Assembly (NCBI RefSeq): GCF_036884655.1
Contig: NC_088345.1
Coordinates: 29,579,001-29,643,000 of the forward strand
DNA from: Musa acuminata AAA Group
Taxonomy: Eukaryota; Streptophyta; Magnoliopsida; Zingiberales; Musaceae
Direction: 5' to 3'
Length of the DNA: 64,000 bases
The notes under the pieces are model-generated. The model worked only from the letters and a program-made list of their open reading frames with translations. It was not told where the DNA came from and did no database searches. The translations under genes and the position numbers were made by a program. This document shows, piece by piece, positions 45,031-57,855 of this stretch. Each line of letters starts with the position of its first letter. The stretch's first letter is position 1.

Positions 45031-46079
45031 GCATAGAGAATTAAGAACATTTTGATTTCAAGCATTCCCAAGAATGTTCTTGAGATCCAAAACAATATAA
45101 ATTTGATTCACTAACTCGATATTAAACATAGTAGATCATCAGAGGAAACCAAGGATCAATCTAAATATTAGAAAAGTGGTCATCAATAATAAGTAAATAA
45201 AAACCCTCTTTAAGGTTATAAGAGAGTTGACATATATCTTTTTCAAATCTAAGAAGAATTAGATTTTAGATTCAAATACTAAAGGTTCATATGATGGTTA
45301 TTAAAGAAATAATTCTTTTAGCTCCCAAGCTTCTCCTAACAAGATAGAGATCCTTTGTGACTCGATTTCTGATCTCTTCAAGAGAGGTGATACAATCATG
45401 GTTTAAGAGCTTACGCTTTTATGATTTTTATTATCGTTCTATTATAATATCTAAAGGTTCTTTTAATGAAATGGATGAGCTTTTCAAAAATCCTAAAACT
45501 CATGAATATATGGATTGAGAGAGTCTTACTAGGGTGACCTAAGTATCTAAGCACTTAAGACTAGCTGTCATCTTTAATTCCAAAGGATTTGCAAATATAA
45601 TGCTTAGTGGCTGGGTCACACTTAAATGAGTATATGATTTGATTATTGATTTTAAGATTGAAAAATTAAGCAAAATTGATATAAGATTTTAAAAAATAAG
45701 CAAGATTTGAAATTATCCCGAATGAAATTGAAGACATCCTTAATTCCAAAGGATTTGCAAATCTAATACCTAGGTCACACTTAGATGGTATAGGATTTTA
45801 TATTTAGATTATTGATCTTAAAATTAAAAAATTAAATAAAAAGATCTAAAACTTTAGAAATATTAGAACAATATTTGACATTATCTCGAGTGGAATTTAG
45901 GACATCATCTACATGCATAAGGTGGCAAATATAAACCCTAAAGGAGATGTTAAGTTTGTGATCAGTCATGAATTAGAGAATAAAGGAAAATATTTATTAA
46001 ACAATAATAAAGATGTAGAGGAAAATATAATTCCTCTCTAATTACTTTGTGGTTGTGGAATCACTTTAATAAACTGATG
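45031..46079. other. AT-rich intergenic DNA right of element B
   Basis: GCATA (45031-45035) directly follows B's LTR and would be its target duplicate. The rest is AT-rich with no readable gene. A diverged tandem duplication is at 45568-45905. It may include the 3' part of the LINE relic that follows. Confidence 0.5.
45568..45905. repeat. Diverged tandem duplication, about 168 bp per unit
   Basis: Unit 1 (45568-45735) and unit 2 (45736-45905) share CTTAATTCCAAAGGATTTGC, GGTCACACTTA, GATTATTGAT, and ATTATC-CG-TGGAATT-like blocks. Substitutions and small indels show it is old. Confidence 0.7.
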
Positions 46080-46400
46080 AGAGATATTAAATTTTTTAAG
46101 AGTATCAGTAATTAGATATTAAGAAAGTTTGTTGAAGGCTTTCTAAATATCGAGGCTGAGAACGATAATATGAGACTTGCCTTCTGATGTAGCCATGGAA
46201 TGGATCAATTCAGAAAAAATGATTATATTATCATAGATGCATCTACTAGCAACAAAAGCAAGACTCCTCTTGCTAAATGAGGTGCTTAATATGGTTAGCT
46301 AATATTTTTGTAAAAAATTTGTAAATGATATTACAAAGAGCAATGGGATAAAAATCACTTACTTTGCCTGGATCTCTTAGGTATAAAGGTAAAGAATAAT
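46080..46400 (-). pseudogene. LINE (L1-type) reverse transcriptase relic
   Basis: The minus strand reads DPGKVSDFYPIALCNIIYKF followed by FTKILANHIKHLI (about 46275-46377), then LAFVASRCIYDNIIIFSELI with SHIIVLSLDI (about 46120-46265). These match the early RT blocks of plant L1 LINEs: DFRPI-LCN, then a KILANRL-like block, then AFV-GR-I-DNI, then the D of the first catalytic block. In-frame stops and shifts are present and the YADD region is not readable. Flanking DNA to about 48430 may be the rest of this LINE, but I cannot show it. Confidence 0.75.
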
Positions 46401-48435
46401 TTAAGCCAAGTGGCTAGGTACATGGGCAATAAAGTCGAAGGTATCGAAGTTATTATAAATAGAATTTTTTATGATGGATTAGTAAAATTTGAAGAGTTCA
46501 ATGGTTAGCCCTTATGGCTTAAACTTTCCCCCAATCCATTTAATCCAAATCATATGAAATCTCAATAAAAAAAAATATTTAATAATAAATAGTTGCTCAA
46601 ATTCATATAGTCTAAGGAGAGGAGAGCATGCATGCCAAACAAAAGAGAAGGTTGGTCTTTGTATAGTGAGTTACAAAGTAATTGAGGATGTCTCAAGTGT
46701 CAATTAGGGAACTATTGGTTTGGTCAAGAATCAAATACATAATATTTTGACATTTTTGATAGAGACAAGTTTATGATGATAATTGATATTTAATTTTTTT
46801 AAATCAAGCCAATTGCATTTGGATTGAACCCACTATTTAAGGTTGAGTTGATGGTTAACAACAACAATCTTCTTGTTAAAGGTTTTCAATTTAAGTTATT
46901 ATTTACTGTTAAATGGTCGTAAATCTTTTTTGTCTCAATTTCAATTATACTTTTAGAGATTTGAAAAGGACTCGAGGCTATCAAGATTATTCTTATTATT
47001 CTTATTCTAATAAAAGAATCTAGATTATAACTTTAAAAAATTATAATGAATAAGATTGAGGGCATTAGTATTAGTGTCACTCATAGACTAGACATTTTTA
47101 ATAAGAGCCTCGATCTCTAGGTAATCAACCTAATAACTTTGAAAGTGAAAGAGGGAGTTTTTATTACTATGACTATGATTATCAAGAGTGGATAGAGGTA
47201 AAGCCTAGAGTTATTGTCAAGGGTCTTGGCAAGTTTAGCAAAAATATAATCTAAACCAAAACAGTTATTATACTATATAAATATACAACCTATGAAACCA
47301 AGATCCATAGGACCAGAAACTAGTATAAATAGTAGTAAAGCGCCATAGGTCCCTCTTAATTCTTCGACAACCAAATTAATCTGTTAGGTGTTCTTATTAA
47401 TTAAGATAGCATAGATACAATCAGAGCACCAAATGATAAGGATATCTATAGATTGCCCATGAGCCGCAATAGTAGTGTCATCCCAACCATGCATTAGTTT
47501 TCATATTAGGCTCCTACTAGAATTACTTTCGAAGCGAGTTTCAGGTAAAATTAGAGAACTTGTGTATTTTAATAAGGAGATTCAGATGCTCATGATCATG
47601 CCTCCTATGAGAACCCCTATAGTTCCAAGAAATATTGATCATGAGGAAACTATACTATGATCCCATGTGACATCATGGCAATTAGTTGGACTAGGATTGT
47701 TACCCTTGAAAGAATAGTTAAGTTTGTTCTTTTTACTTTTATGTCTTAAACAAGTAAAAGATTTATACTACCGCATAAATGATACCTCTTCATCTTAGTT
47801 ATATATCTCTAAAATATTCTAGTCTATTCGAGTTCTCCTTCATTTAGGATGAAGCCTTCGTCTATATTGTCAACAACTTTTTAGAAGGTCTCAATGAGTC
47901 TCTCTCATGTAAGGTTTCATGGGAAAAAAACTGTAGGCTAGGGCTTGCCCATTGAAGGTTAATCAAGAAGAGAGAGATAATGAAGTGAGAAGATCACAAA
48001 TGATGATGAATTGAGATACTTATCTATTTTGTGACTTGTCATGTAAGCACTAAAATAAAAATTAAAGATATTAGAGTTATCAACCCTCAACTAAACCCCA
48101 ATGAGGGAGGGGTTTGTTGAAATTGACAAGAATATAGATCCTTATGAATTTATTACAATTACCTAAAATCATCATAGCATTAATTTTAGAGGTTGGTTAA
48201 TCAATAAATGATTTGTAATAGAATTTTTGAGGATTCATGAGTTCTTTTGGAAGGCTTGGATGATGAATTGGAAGGAGCAATTAAAATAATTTCTATAAGC
48301 CGTTGAAATTTTTAGCTCCAATAGATCAAAACTAAGGGCTTAGCCTCTAAGAAATATTAAGTCCCTATGAGGGCTTGTAATATCAATGATGTGAATAAAA
48401 AATAATAAATATCTAGATTAATGATGTGAACATAT
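46401..48435. other. AT-rich intergenic DNA, possible 5' part of the LINE relic
   Basis: Numerous stops in all frames. Faint minus-strand resemblance to LINE endonuclease/ORF2 sequence, too weak to annotate. The only ORF of any size (47475-47660) has no recognisable motif. Confidence 0.35.
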
Positions 48436-48743
48436 CAAAATCCTAGAGTTCGAGGATTTCAATTTTAACCAAATCAAAGAATGGAGAATGACCAAAGAAT
48501 TCTCTGTAAATACTAATTTTTCAAACTTCAGAGTTGTGATAAAATCTATCGAATCAATTTTCAAATAATAAAATTCTCCTACAAGAACAATGTTGTGAAT
48601 GTTGGAAGTAACAAAATTCTAGAGTTTGGAGTTTTCAATTTTAATTAAATCAAAGGAGGAAGTAGGAGCAAAGAATTTTCTGTAAAGATTAATTTTTTTA
48701 AATTTTAGGGTTACGATAAGATCCGTTGGATCAATTTTTCAAA
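48436..48743. repeat. Diverged tandem duplication, about 130 bp units
   Basis: CAAAATCCTAGAGTTCGAGG at 48436 and CAAAATTCTAGAGTTTGGAG at 48612 start two copies that stay alignable to TCAATTTTCAAA near 48569 and 48741. About 45 bp lie between them. A short poly-A run (48740-48754) follows the second copy. Confidence 0.75.
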
Positions 48744-48929
48744 AAAAAAAAAAAAGGATGAATTACTTTGGATTTTTTATTTTTTTATCTCTATGTTGGC
48801 ATTTAGTTTCCAAGTAATTTCACTGTGAATGCTAACAAAAACCTCACAAGGATATAGGACTAGAAGTGTTGCTGGAGGTGGCAGAACTAGCATGAGAGGG
48901 GGCAAGGGAAGTGGGCGTTGAAGCTTGAA

Positions 48930-49205
48930 GTGGGAACGATGAAGATAATACAAGGCAATGGAAAAAAATTCTTTCACTCCTATTCTCTTGATCGAGTAAG
49001 ATGCTCCACAAGCCTTTATATACAAGAGTTTCTAATGCTAAGAAATTGCTGCAATTAAACAATATGGACAAAGGAGGAAAGAATTCCAATAAATCATATA
49101 TATATTTCTGTTGATTTCTCCACGTTTGTAGTCAATTAATTTGGTTGCCTTCCTCCTTTAACACCTTGCCATGATTAAGCTGCTTTTGTGAGATTGCATT
49201 GACTT
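48930..49205 (-). repeat. 3' LTR of the decayed copia element
   Basis: It aligns by eye with 54385-54620. On the minus strand it follows GATTGAGGGGGC, a polypurine tract at about 49207-49220, which fits a 3' LTR. Confidence 0.6.
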
Positions 49206-49229
49206 CCTTAGGCCCCCTCAATCTGGGTA

Positions 49230-52200
49230 AGTGGAAGCAAGTGAATCCCTAGCTTGAATCGAAAAATACAAATAACTTGTTTGGATAAGGGCTTAGTAAA
49301 AAATACATTGTGATGTACAGTGAAGAGGGAGGGAATTAATTTAGTGACAATGAACATGAATAATAATTTTTTCTCGGACAAAATGATAATCAACTTCAAT
49401 ATGCTTAGTTTGTGCATGGAAAACTAGATTATGTGTTATATGTAAGGTACTCATATTATCAATAAAGAGAGTTGTAGAGGCTTCGTTAAGTGGATGTCAA
49501 TATCACGAAGGAGATAATTGATGTATGTGAGTTTCGTAACAGTAGAGACAAGCCAACAAGGAGATATTCTGCTTTGGCACTTGATTGAGCGATGTTAGGC
49601 TATTTCTTGTTTCAAATGTGCTATACAATTTGCTTCATCATAAACATAAAATCCAGCTATACTAAAGGATAACTATCCCAATCTGCATCACAAAAGCAAG
49701 AGTAAGGGTGTGTTTGAGAACACATTCGAAATATAATATGCATTAAGGCCTAATGCATGTTTCAAATGTGAATTGGTATTTGATAATTTTTTTAAAAAAA
49801 TTACATCTAATCTAAATGCCATATTGAAAATACTCAAATATTTATGCTACCTCAAAGAAACATTAGCATTTCAATATTTACAGGATGTTAATATAACCTT
49901 TTAAATTTTAAAAATGTCTTATGATTTTATCTAAAATTTTAAATTTATCAAAATTATTTAGTGATAAAGATTTATATTTTTCTATAAGGTAATTTTTTTT
50001 AAAAATTATTATTTATTTATTTATATGAATATATTTTTATTTGTTATATATTTAGGCCATACAAAATTTTTATAAGATTACATATATTTATTTTTTATTT
50101 ATTAATTTAAATAAAAATATTTATTTATTTTTGGATAATTATTATAAGGATAAATTAGTCATAAAATATTCACTCAAAACTCCTTTCTCTAACTTCAAAT
50201 TAAAAACACAAATGTATTCCTAAACATAGACTCGGAGAACTTTGAGATAAGATTTGGATGAGCAAAATTAAGTTTATGAAAATATTAGCATACTTTGTTA
50301 GATATTTAAGAGCTCCAACAATGCTACAAAATTCAATTTCGTCGATAATAACATGATTATCAGGAAACATGGGAGGTTTGATGGCTATGGAATGGATAGA
50401 GAAGAAGAATATAGCACTTGAGTTTCGGTTAAAAGGTCATTGGTATATTTGCTTTGTGAGAGAAAAAGTTCACTTATATAGTAAGAAAGTAGTGTCGTGG
50501 ATCAAGATTAAGTATGAATTCCTTATTCAATTTATAGAAAGGACAGGACTTCCGATGAGAGAGATACTATTGTTCATCATAATTATATCAGCTACATAAA
50601 TTAGTAATAAATAATATCATTATTTTCTTTTTAAATAAATAAAGATGTGTCTCGTTTGCTAGATTAGAATATAAGAGTAAATAAAAACTAATATAAGTGA
50701 TCAAATCAAGCTCTAGGAGTTTGTTTTAAACCATAATAGACTTTGCAACAGTTGTTCCATGTAGATGGTGTTCTTAAGAAAGCCATAAAGAAATACATTT
50801 TTGACATCAAGTTGTCGGATAGTCCAATTTAATACTATAGCTAAAAAATAATAATTTGAATGGTTATTGCTTTAATCACTAGACTGAACGTTTCCTTATA
50901 GTCTCCTTTATAAGTGTGTCTTGTATTGGTTGATTGAACCCTTTTACTTTTATATTTGATTTAGAAAACCCATTTTGAACTAACAACATTGGTTTATTGA
51001 GGACGAGACACGAGGCTCCATGTCTTGTTGTTACGAAGAGAAGTTGCTTCCTCTTCCATTGTTGCTTTCAGATGTAAAAATTTTAGGGTCATTCATAGCG
51101 TCTTGAACTCGTGTAGCATAGTCTTGAATAATTGTGAAAGCTTCACCTTAAGAAGGTTTATAACGTAGGTACGTAGTCAACATTTGATGTCACATTTGGT
51201 TGATGGTAGTTGTTGCACCAAGATAGGCAAGTCAACACTATTTTATCTTCTAAATCTGAAGTTCTTTAATCATTTTGAGGAGAATCATCTTGTGCACCAA
51301 GATAGTGGTGTTTTTGTTCATCCTATTATTTATGAGCATTTTATTCTCCTTCTGAAGCATTTTCAATATTTCCATATTGATCATTGTCTTATTTAAGACA
51401 ATAATCAAGTCATTTGATTGACATGATATGTCTTTCGACTTAGATAGTCATTCTTCTTTCTTAATCTAAGAAGATAATCAATGTAAATTGTCATAAATCA
51501 TACTAAATGTTTGCTCGTTAGAGTAAGTAAGAGAAATTCATTTCATCAAAAACCATACATCTATATCGTTTATGATTATGACCATATCTAAGAAAAACAT
51601 AAGAAAATTTATTTTGAAAAACTTATTTTGACTTTGGTGCTTTAAATAAGGAAAACATCTGTAACTCGAAAACTTTTAAGCCATTATAATTTAGATGCTT
51701 TTCTGATAATTTAAAAAATGATATTTCTATTTTAATAGAAGAAGAAGAAGGTAGTCTATTTATTGAGAAATTTGTTATAAGAAAAGTATCTATTCAAAAC
51801 TTTAAGGATAAATTAGTATGAAAAATCATTGAGAGGCTAAACTCTACCATATGATATGATAGTTTGAAAAATTATTAAGCTATTCCACATTGAGCAAGAT
51901 GGTTAGGAAAAGATATTAAGGTAAATTCTCCTCCACTATCACTTAGAAAAAAATTTATTTTTCTATCAAATTGATTTTTGACTAATTTTTAAAATATCAA
52001 GAAATAGTCATAAAAATTATATTTTTTTACTTTAGAGGATAAAACTATGTGTATGTAGTACAACTATTAATAAAAAATAATATAATAGTGAAAATGATGA
52101 GTTTGTAGGCCCCACAAGTCACAATGGATTTTCTCTTAAGAAAATTGACATATTTTATTAGAATCATAAAAAGGGAGTTTGCAACTCTTTCCTAGTTGAT

Positions 52201-52400
52201 AACCAGTACAAATAGAGTATCGATTAACCCAACAAGAAATGTTGATCGCCTTCCTTTTATCAAGAACCTGTAAAAAATTTGAATGAGGGTATCCCATTCG
52301 TTAGTGCCATAAATATGCAGAGGCTTTTTGAGTTTTAATGGTTGATAAAGCCTCTATTTGTGCCTCATCAAGAGCTTAAAGTTGTCTTTTCTTATGCCTC
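49230..52400 (-). pseudogene. Copia pol relic, integrase to RNase H
   Basis: Minus-strand pieces in order are: GAG-pre-integrase (LWH, RMGYPHSNFLQVLDKRKAI, QLGKSCKLPF; about 52330-52170), an RT block (KYKSKGSI, WTIRQLDVKNVFL, MEQ; about 50980-50720), an RT/RNase H linker (SIVGALKYLT; about 50320-50270) and RNase H (DADWDSYPL near 49690, then QSSAKAEYLLVGLS near 49570, HIEVDYHFVREK near 49400 and FTKPLSKQ near 49290). Stops and shifts are frequent. The active-site YVDD was not found. The order shows one continuous element, inactive for a long time. Confidence 0.78.
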
Positions 52401-52630
52401 TTCGTTTGAATCTTTAGCTTCGATCCTTTATCATAAGATTATCAGTATCATTTTTAAAAATATAAATTTTATTATTTATAAGTAGACTTAGAGAAATTAA
52501 TTATTTTTAATTTATTAAAAATAAGAATATATTTTTTATTTTAAATTATTATAAAAAATTTTTAAGAAAGCATGTATAATGGGTAGTTTGTTACCATTAA
52601 TAATAATTATGAAATTATTTTTATTATAAG

Positions 52631-53875
52631 TGTTGAATCTTGAATTTTAACGGTGAAACTAATTGATAAGTTTATTAGACTAATATGATTTTGAGATAAG
52701 TGATACAGAAAATACTTCGATCATAGACTCATACCACCGAAGGACTAACTATTGACCAGGAGAGTCGAACGTTGTGTTGGAAAATTATCATGTCAAAAAT
52801 TAAATGTCGATATGAGAATCGATTAATGTGCAAAAAAAATTAGACTTTGTACTAAAGGTTTGAGTATTATGCTAGAAAGATCATCTATTGTGTCGAAAGA
52901 TTAGATGTCATGGAAAAGTCGATATATCAGTAGAATAGGCAATATACTAAAGAAAAAGATGATATACTAGAGTTTCAAACAATATATTGGAAGATCGAAT
53001 GACATGTTGGAAGAGCATACATGTCCAAAACTTTGTGAATATGTCAAATGTGTAATTGATTTGTCAAAATCTCAATCAAGATTATTTTGGATTAATTTAG
53101 GTCAATATTAGCTCAAGTCAAAGCTCACTTATCAAGAAAGTCATTAGGCTTAAAGTTGGGTCGAATTAGACCTATTAAAAAACCAAATCGATGGTCTAAA
53201 CTAGGCATAGGCGGTGGTACCGCCGGGCCCAAGCAATAGTATTGCCTGAGTTAATCGACAAGCATTATTTGTACTTTGTTAGCCTTCCCGTTGATGGTAT
53301 CACCTAGGTCGATGATAGTACTATCATAGTCTAGATTTATAGTATAGTTATGGTAGTAGTACCGCTCACTACTACTAATAGTACTGTCTATACTCTAAAA
53401 TTTTAGTAATTTAATTTTTGAACTCTATTCTTAAAGACTTTTAGGTCTATAACTATCCTACTTAAGCTTGGTTGATAGGGCATCCATTCCTAAACTAGTA
53501 AAGTGTCGTAAGCTCTTATTTTGAGTATGGTTCGAGTCTCATCCACTTGAGTTTAGTTATAATTTTAAATTATATGAAGTGAGAAATCTTATGTAAAAAG
53601 AGAATTTGAATATCATCTTCTTAGCCTAAAAAAGAAGAAAGTTATAATAAAGATAGTTAATGTTCACCTATTGAAAAAAATATCAATAATAAAGGTCAAT
53701 GATCTCAAGAGAAGATGAATAATGGAGGTCGAAAAGATTAAATCACTATAAATTAGTTAGTCTCTCTTTACTTGTCCTTTATTTGTATTCTTTTATCGAT
53801 CTGAGTCTTAAAATTAATTAAAAATACTATTACACTAATTCATCCCATTCTCTTAGTATCGTTAAGATTGTAACA
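52631..53875 (+). mobile_element. Ancient solo LTR of the SIRE-group family
   Basis: It starts TGTTGAATCTTGAATTTTAACGG and ends CACTAATTCATCCCATTC, then TCTTAGTATCG and TTGTAACA. These are diverged versions of the TGTTGAATCTCG start and the CACTAATTCACCCCC, CTCTTAGTGCTC, CTAACA end of LTRs A, D and E. At 1.24 kb it is shorter. It contains one GGCGGTGGTACCGCC and fainter relatives near 53210-53390, but no 18-bp array. No clear target duplication remains (ATAAG versus ATTAA). Confidence 0.75.
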
Positions 53876-54264
53876 ATTAAAAGTAAGAAAATAAGTTTAT
53901 CCTTAGGTCATTGGCCATATGTGTTATAATTATAAAATTATGATATTCGGTACCAAATGGTCGAGCTAACTACAAATACTCTTCTCAATTTCAGAAACTA
54001 ACTAATTGATTTGAATTTTTGTACATATTCGTTGGTGAAAAAAGATCCTTTCTGTCTTCGGAGAGCGAAGAGGGAATTGCTTACAAGTGCCTCTTTCTCA
54101 ATTGTATTGGGAAGAAAATGGCTCTTCTTTGCCTCTGATGTTCTTAAATTGAGGCTTGCTTTGCTCCTTTTTTTTTTTTTTTTTCCTTTTCTGAGATTTT
54201 CTTTGTAACATAGTTGGATATATCCAAGTCTCTGAATCAAAGACAAAACTTACGACTTTCGGAA

Positions 54265-54267
54265 AAA

Positions 54268-54298
<31 letters not shown>

Positions 54299-54301
54299 AT
54301 A
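54265..54301. repeat. (AAAT)n microsatellite
   Basis: About nine AAAT units, inside the copia relic between the solo LTR and the short 5' LTR. Confidence 0.95.
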
Positions 54302-54384
54302 CACTTTACTTGATTGAGATAAGATTGAGACACAAATAAAACAGCTGAATTGTAGTTTTGAGTTTATCTCGAAACTCTTAAAGA

Positions 54385-54620
54385 TAGAGCAACAACGAAG
54401 AAGAAAATATGTGACAATTCTTTTTACTCATATTCTCTTGGTTACAATAAGATATTGTTGTACAAGTCTTTATACACAAAAGTATCTAATGTTAAAAATT
54501 ACTGTAATTAAATAATATGGAAAAAAAGAAAGAAAGAAAGAATTCTAATGATTTCACTGATCATCATTTATAATTTGATTGCCATAGTCACATTTACTTT
54601 ATGAGATTACATTGATTTTC
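54385..54620 (-). repeat. 5' LTR of the decayed copia element
   Basis: Diverged partner of 48930-49205. Outer end near TGAGATTACATTGATTTTC. No primer binding site is recognisable to its left, probably through decay. Confidence 0.55.
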
Positions 54621-54826
54621 TTTTGTTGAGTTTAAGTCTGTCAGGGATTAAATCACACAATTTAGTAATTGACAGTGATTATCAACTATAACAGTGCATC
54701 TGCAAGGACTTGAATTTTGTGAATATATAAGGAAGTTTATTATATATATATATATATAATTAATTAATTAATGTGTGTTTCTTACCTTTGATATGATTGA
54801 ATAAAATCGATTTTTATTTTTTTTAA

Positions 54827-54860
<34 letters not shown>

Positions 54861-56997
54861 TATTTTTTATCATGAATCGTTGGGTTGAATTGGAACTGCA
54901 ACCCCCCCCCTTGTGATTTCTAAAAATCAAAGACCATAATTAAAACATCCGAATTCGATTTTGATTCAAAACCAATAAACCGTTCAATTGGACTTCAATT
55001 CGAACTCAAACCTATTCAGCCCTGCATCGCATAGTCTAATACTCTACTCTATACCGAATCATCAAACGTTCCACCCAAAAGATAAAAGCAGTGAGCCTTA
55101 ATCCTCACCGGAAAAAAGGATCGCAAAGGTCAGCAAACCCCTACCTTGAGGCTGTCTCAAGAAGGTGCCCCTTACTTTGTGGGTGTGTCGCACAGCATTG
55201 GCTCCGCACTTCAAATGTGGCCCCTACCTTCGGGCACAAGAAAAACCAAAAAAGCATTCTTAGGTGGAGGTAAACGCAGTGACCAATCGCCGGTGGACAA
55301 GAAAGAAAAAAAAAGAAAAAGAAAAAGGTTTATTAACCAGTGAGTTGAGTTGAAAACCTCTTTTTTCTTCTTCTTCTTCTTCTTCTTCTTCTTCCTTTTA
55401 TCAAAGGTGAAGTCCATCAGCTGAGAAGCGAGACAGATGAGTGTGGATAGGTTGGACGCGTTAAATTCTTGCAGGTAAACATTAGTTAACAAAGAAATCC
55501 CCCACATTCGACTCATTATAATTTGAAGGATCACTTGTCATTAATTTTAATTTTTAACCCACGAAACATGTTGGTGAATTTTTAGCTAAACATTTATATA
55601 TTTTCTTAAAATAATAAATTATTTTTTTATTAAACATGTTGGCACTCTTTTTTTTTTTTTTACTTGTATAGTTTCTTTCTTTTTCTATTCGTAAATATTT
55701 TTATATTGGATCTGATCTACCGATTAAACTTAATAACCTCTCTTTTTTTTAAGTAAAATTAATTTGATTAAGTTTGAAGTGCGTACAAAATAATTTTATC
55801 TACACAAGTCATAGACTAAAGCCTGATACAGTCTAAAAAAATATAAAACTGTCTCACTCCAATAGACTAGAATAGTCAAATAAAAAGATGGTCATAACTA
55901 CATGTGCTGCATGCTAATTCATTATATTAACGCACAACTTGCATACTCGTCTTGAATTAAGCATGCGGGAGAAAATTTAAATCGTGATTACTTTCGGGCA
56001 TCATAACTTGTTCTCTTTAGAGATTAAAAAAGTTTGCATCGTCTTCTCATAAGCTTTTTGATTGGTGTTAGAATTGGTTCCACTTGGTGAGTCCTGAAAA
56101 TAGCTCCGATGACAAATCAGGTAAGTGATAGTGGTAAACCAAGAAACTCTTTATCGTCTCACAAGGGCAAGTACATTAGCGTTAATCCCGATTCTAGTCT
56201 TGGAATCAGCAATTCTCTAATTCGAAATCACTATCGAACGATTTTAATTTAGGAACTACCGATTGCGAACTGGAACTCCTTTTTTAGTTTTGAATTATCT
56301 CTCCGATCAATCGTTTAGAAAACAGTTAAAATGACATATTCATCGGCTTTTAGGTCTTTTGATTTTATTAACCAATTCCCATTCATATTTGAGATTATAT
56401 ATGAATTGAAATCGAATAATTAGAATATGATTATTTGACACCAAATCGAAAGCTCTAAACCGCGTCTATTTAGTTTTTTTTATTTCGGTTTGAATCCCAA
56501 ATCGTGATCAAAATTTCAAATCGATTAAATCATCACAAAACAAAGACCAGTGTGTTTTGTCAAAAAATAAAAATAAATAAAAGATTGATTTATATATATA
56601 TAAATATATATAAATTAGACTCAATTTTACGTGTTCTTGTCAATTAAATTAATAAACACCAAATAAGATTTTGAATCATTTGTCGATATTACTTTAAAAC
56701 CATGTGCCACTTCTTTATCGCATACTTGCATAAAAGAAATCATTCTAATTCCTTTTTCTCCTCAATAATTATTGGGACATGAAAAATTAATCATGAGAGA
56801 TTTTACAATATTTTGACCTCAACATGAAGAGAGGGCATATATCAGGTGCTCAACATTAATTGTATCCCTAGTTTGTTTTTTTGTTTTTTGTTTTCTGTTT
56901 TTTGTTGGAGGTGTGTTGTTTTTCCTATTTTTGAAAGATGCCCTTAATTGTATCCCTGAGATATTTTCCGATAAGATAAACTCGAGTAGTAATGTCC

Positions 56998-56999
<2 letters not shown>

Positions 57000-57042
<43 letters not shown>
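57000..57042. repeat. (TA)n microsatellite
   Basis: About 21 uninterrupted TA units. Confidence 0.95.
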
Positions 57043-57047
<5 letters not shown>

Positions 57048-57813
57048 AATCATTTTATATGATAAATTAGTTTATTTTTTTAAATTGTAATATTTTTGAA
57101 TAGACTTATATTATTTTGATGAAAAGTGCCAAAAACATTATCTTCATATTTAATTATGTTTATTTCTAACTCAATAAAGATATTTATTTGAAACCTTATT
57201 TTTTGCGTTACTATTGAGTTCATTTACTTAATTATAGTATTTTTTAATAAGCTTTTAATATAATTTTGATAGAGGTATAAAAAATAATATAAATTTATTA
57301 AAAAAAACAACACTAGTGCCTATTTGAAACCTTATTTTTACAGTAAAGGTTGATTGTTATTTGGTTTTGGATCCATTTATTTCAGCAGTTACAGTGAATA
57401 TACTTATAATATATCGATTGATGTGCTAAAAATATTATAAATATATTTAAAAAATATTATCAGCATTGACAATATAAATCTATACATGAGAGATTAGGAT
57501 CAATTCAGTGTCTATAGGCTGATTTATAAATTATAAATGCTATTCTAATCATCTTATAGTTTAGGGATTATGATAAATATATGATGTTCTTTAAAAATAT
57601 GAAAAATGAGCTAAAAAAAAAAAACACTCCCCCACAAATGGTCAAATAGTTTCTATAACACTATCTCGTTAATCTCGTCTACTCTATCCGTAGTGCTAAA
57701 AAGGGATATATGCTAGTTAAACATGTAATTTAAGTTGGACATATGTCTCCTGTTTATAATATCAGCATCTTCACAGCCAGTATTGTTTACGTTCAACTCT
57801 GCTAACACCTGTT

Positions 57814-57817
<4 letters not shown>

Positions 57818-57851
<34 letters not shown>
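57818..57851. repeat. (GA)n microsatellite
   Basis: About 17 GA units, roughly 1.2 kb upstream of the receptor gene's GA-rich leader. Confidence 0.95.

Positions 57852-57855
<4 letters not shown>

Larger units (their letters stand above)
48930..54620 (-). mobile_element. Decayed Ty1/copia element (Ale/Retrofit-like) with both short LTRs
   Basis: A minus-strand pol relic (49240-52400) lies between two related short sequences taken as LTRs: 48930-49205 and about 54385-54620. A solo LTR (52631-53875) is nested between them. Without it the element is about 4.5 kb, the size expected for small copia lineages. Shared LTR words include TATTCTCTTG, CAAG-CTTTATA-ACA, AATTAAA-AATATGGA and TGAGATT-CATTGA. 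Confidence 0.7.

Noticed and set aside
47475..47660. 61-codon ORF in intergenic DNA
   Set aside because: No domain, surrounded by decayed repeat sequence.
50369..50599. 76-codon plus-strand ORF
   Set aside because: It is antisense to the copia RT/RNase H relic (SIVGALKYLT on the minus strand).
55091..55343. Possible small gene in a less AT-rich island
   Set aside because: Short ORFs in several frames, no recognisable motif, splice signal or start context that favours one of them.
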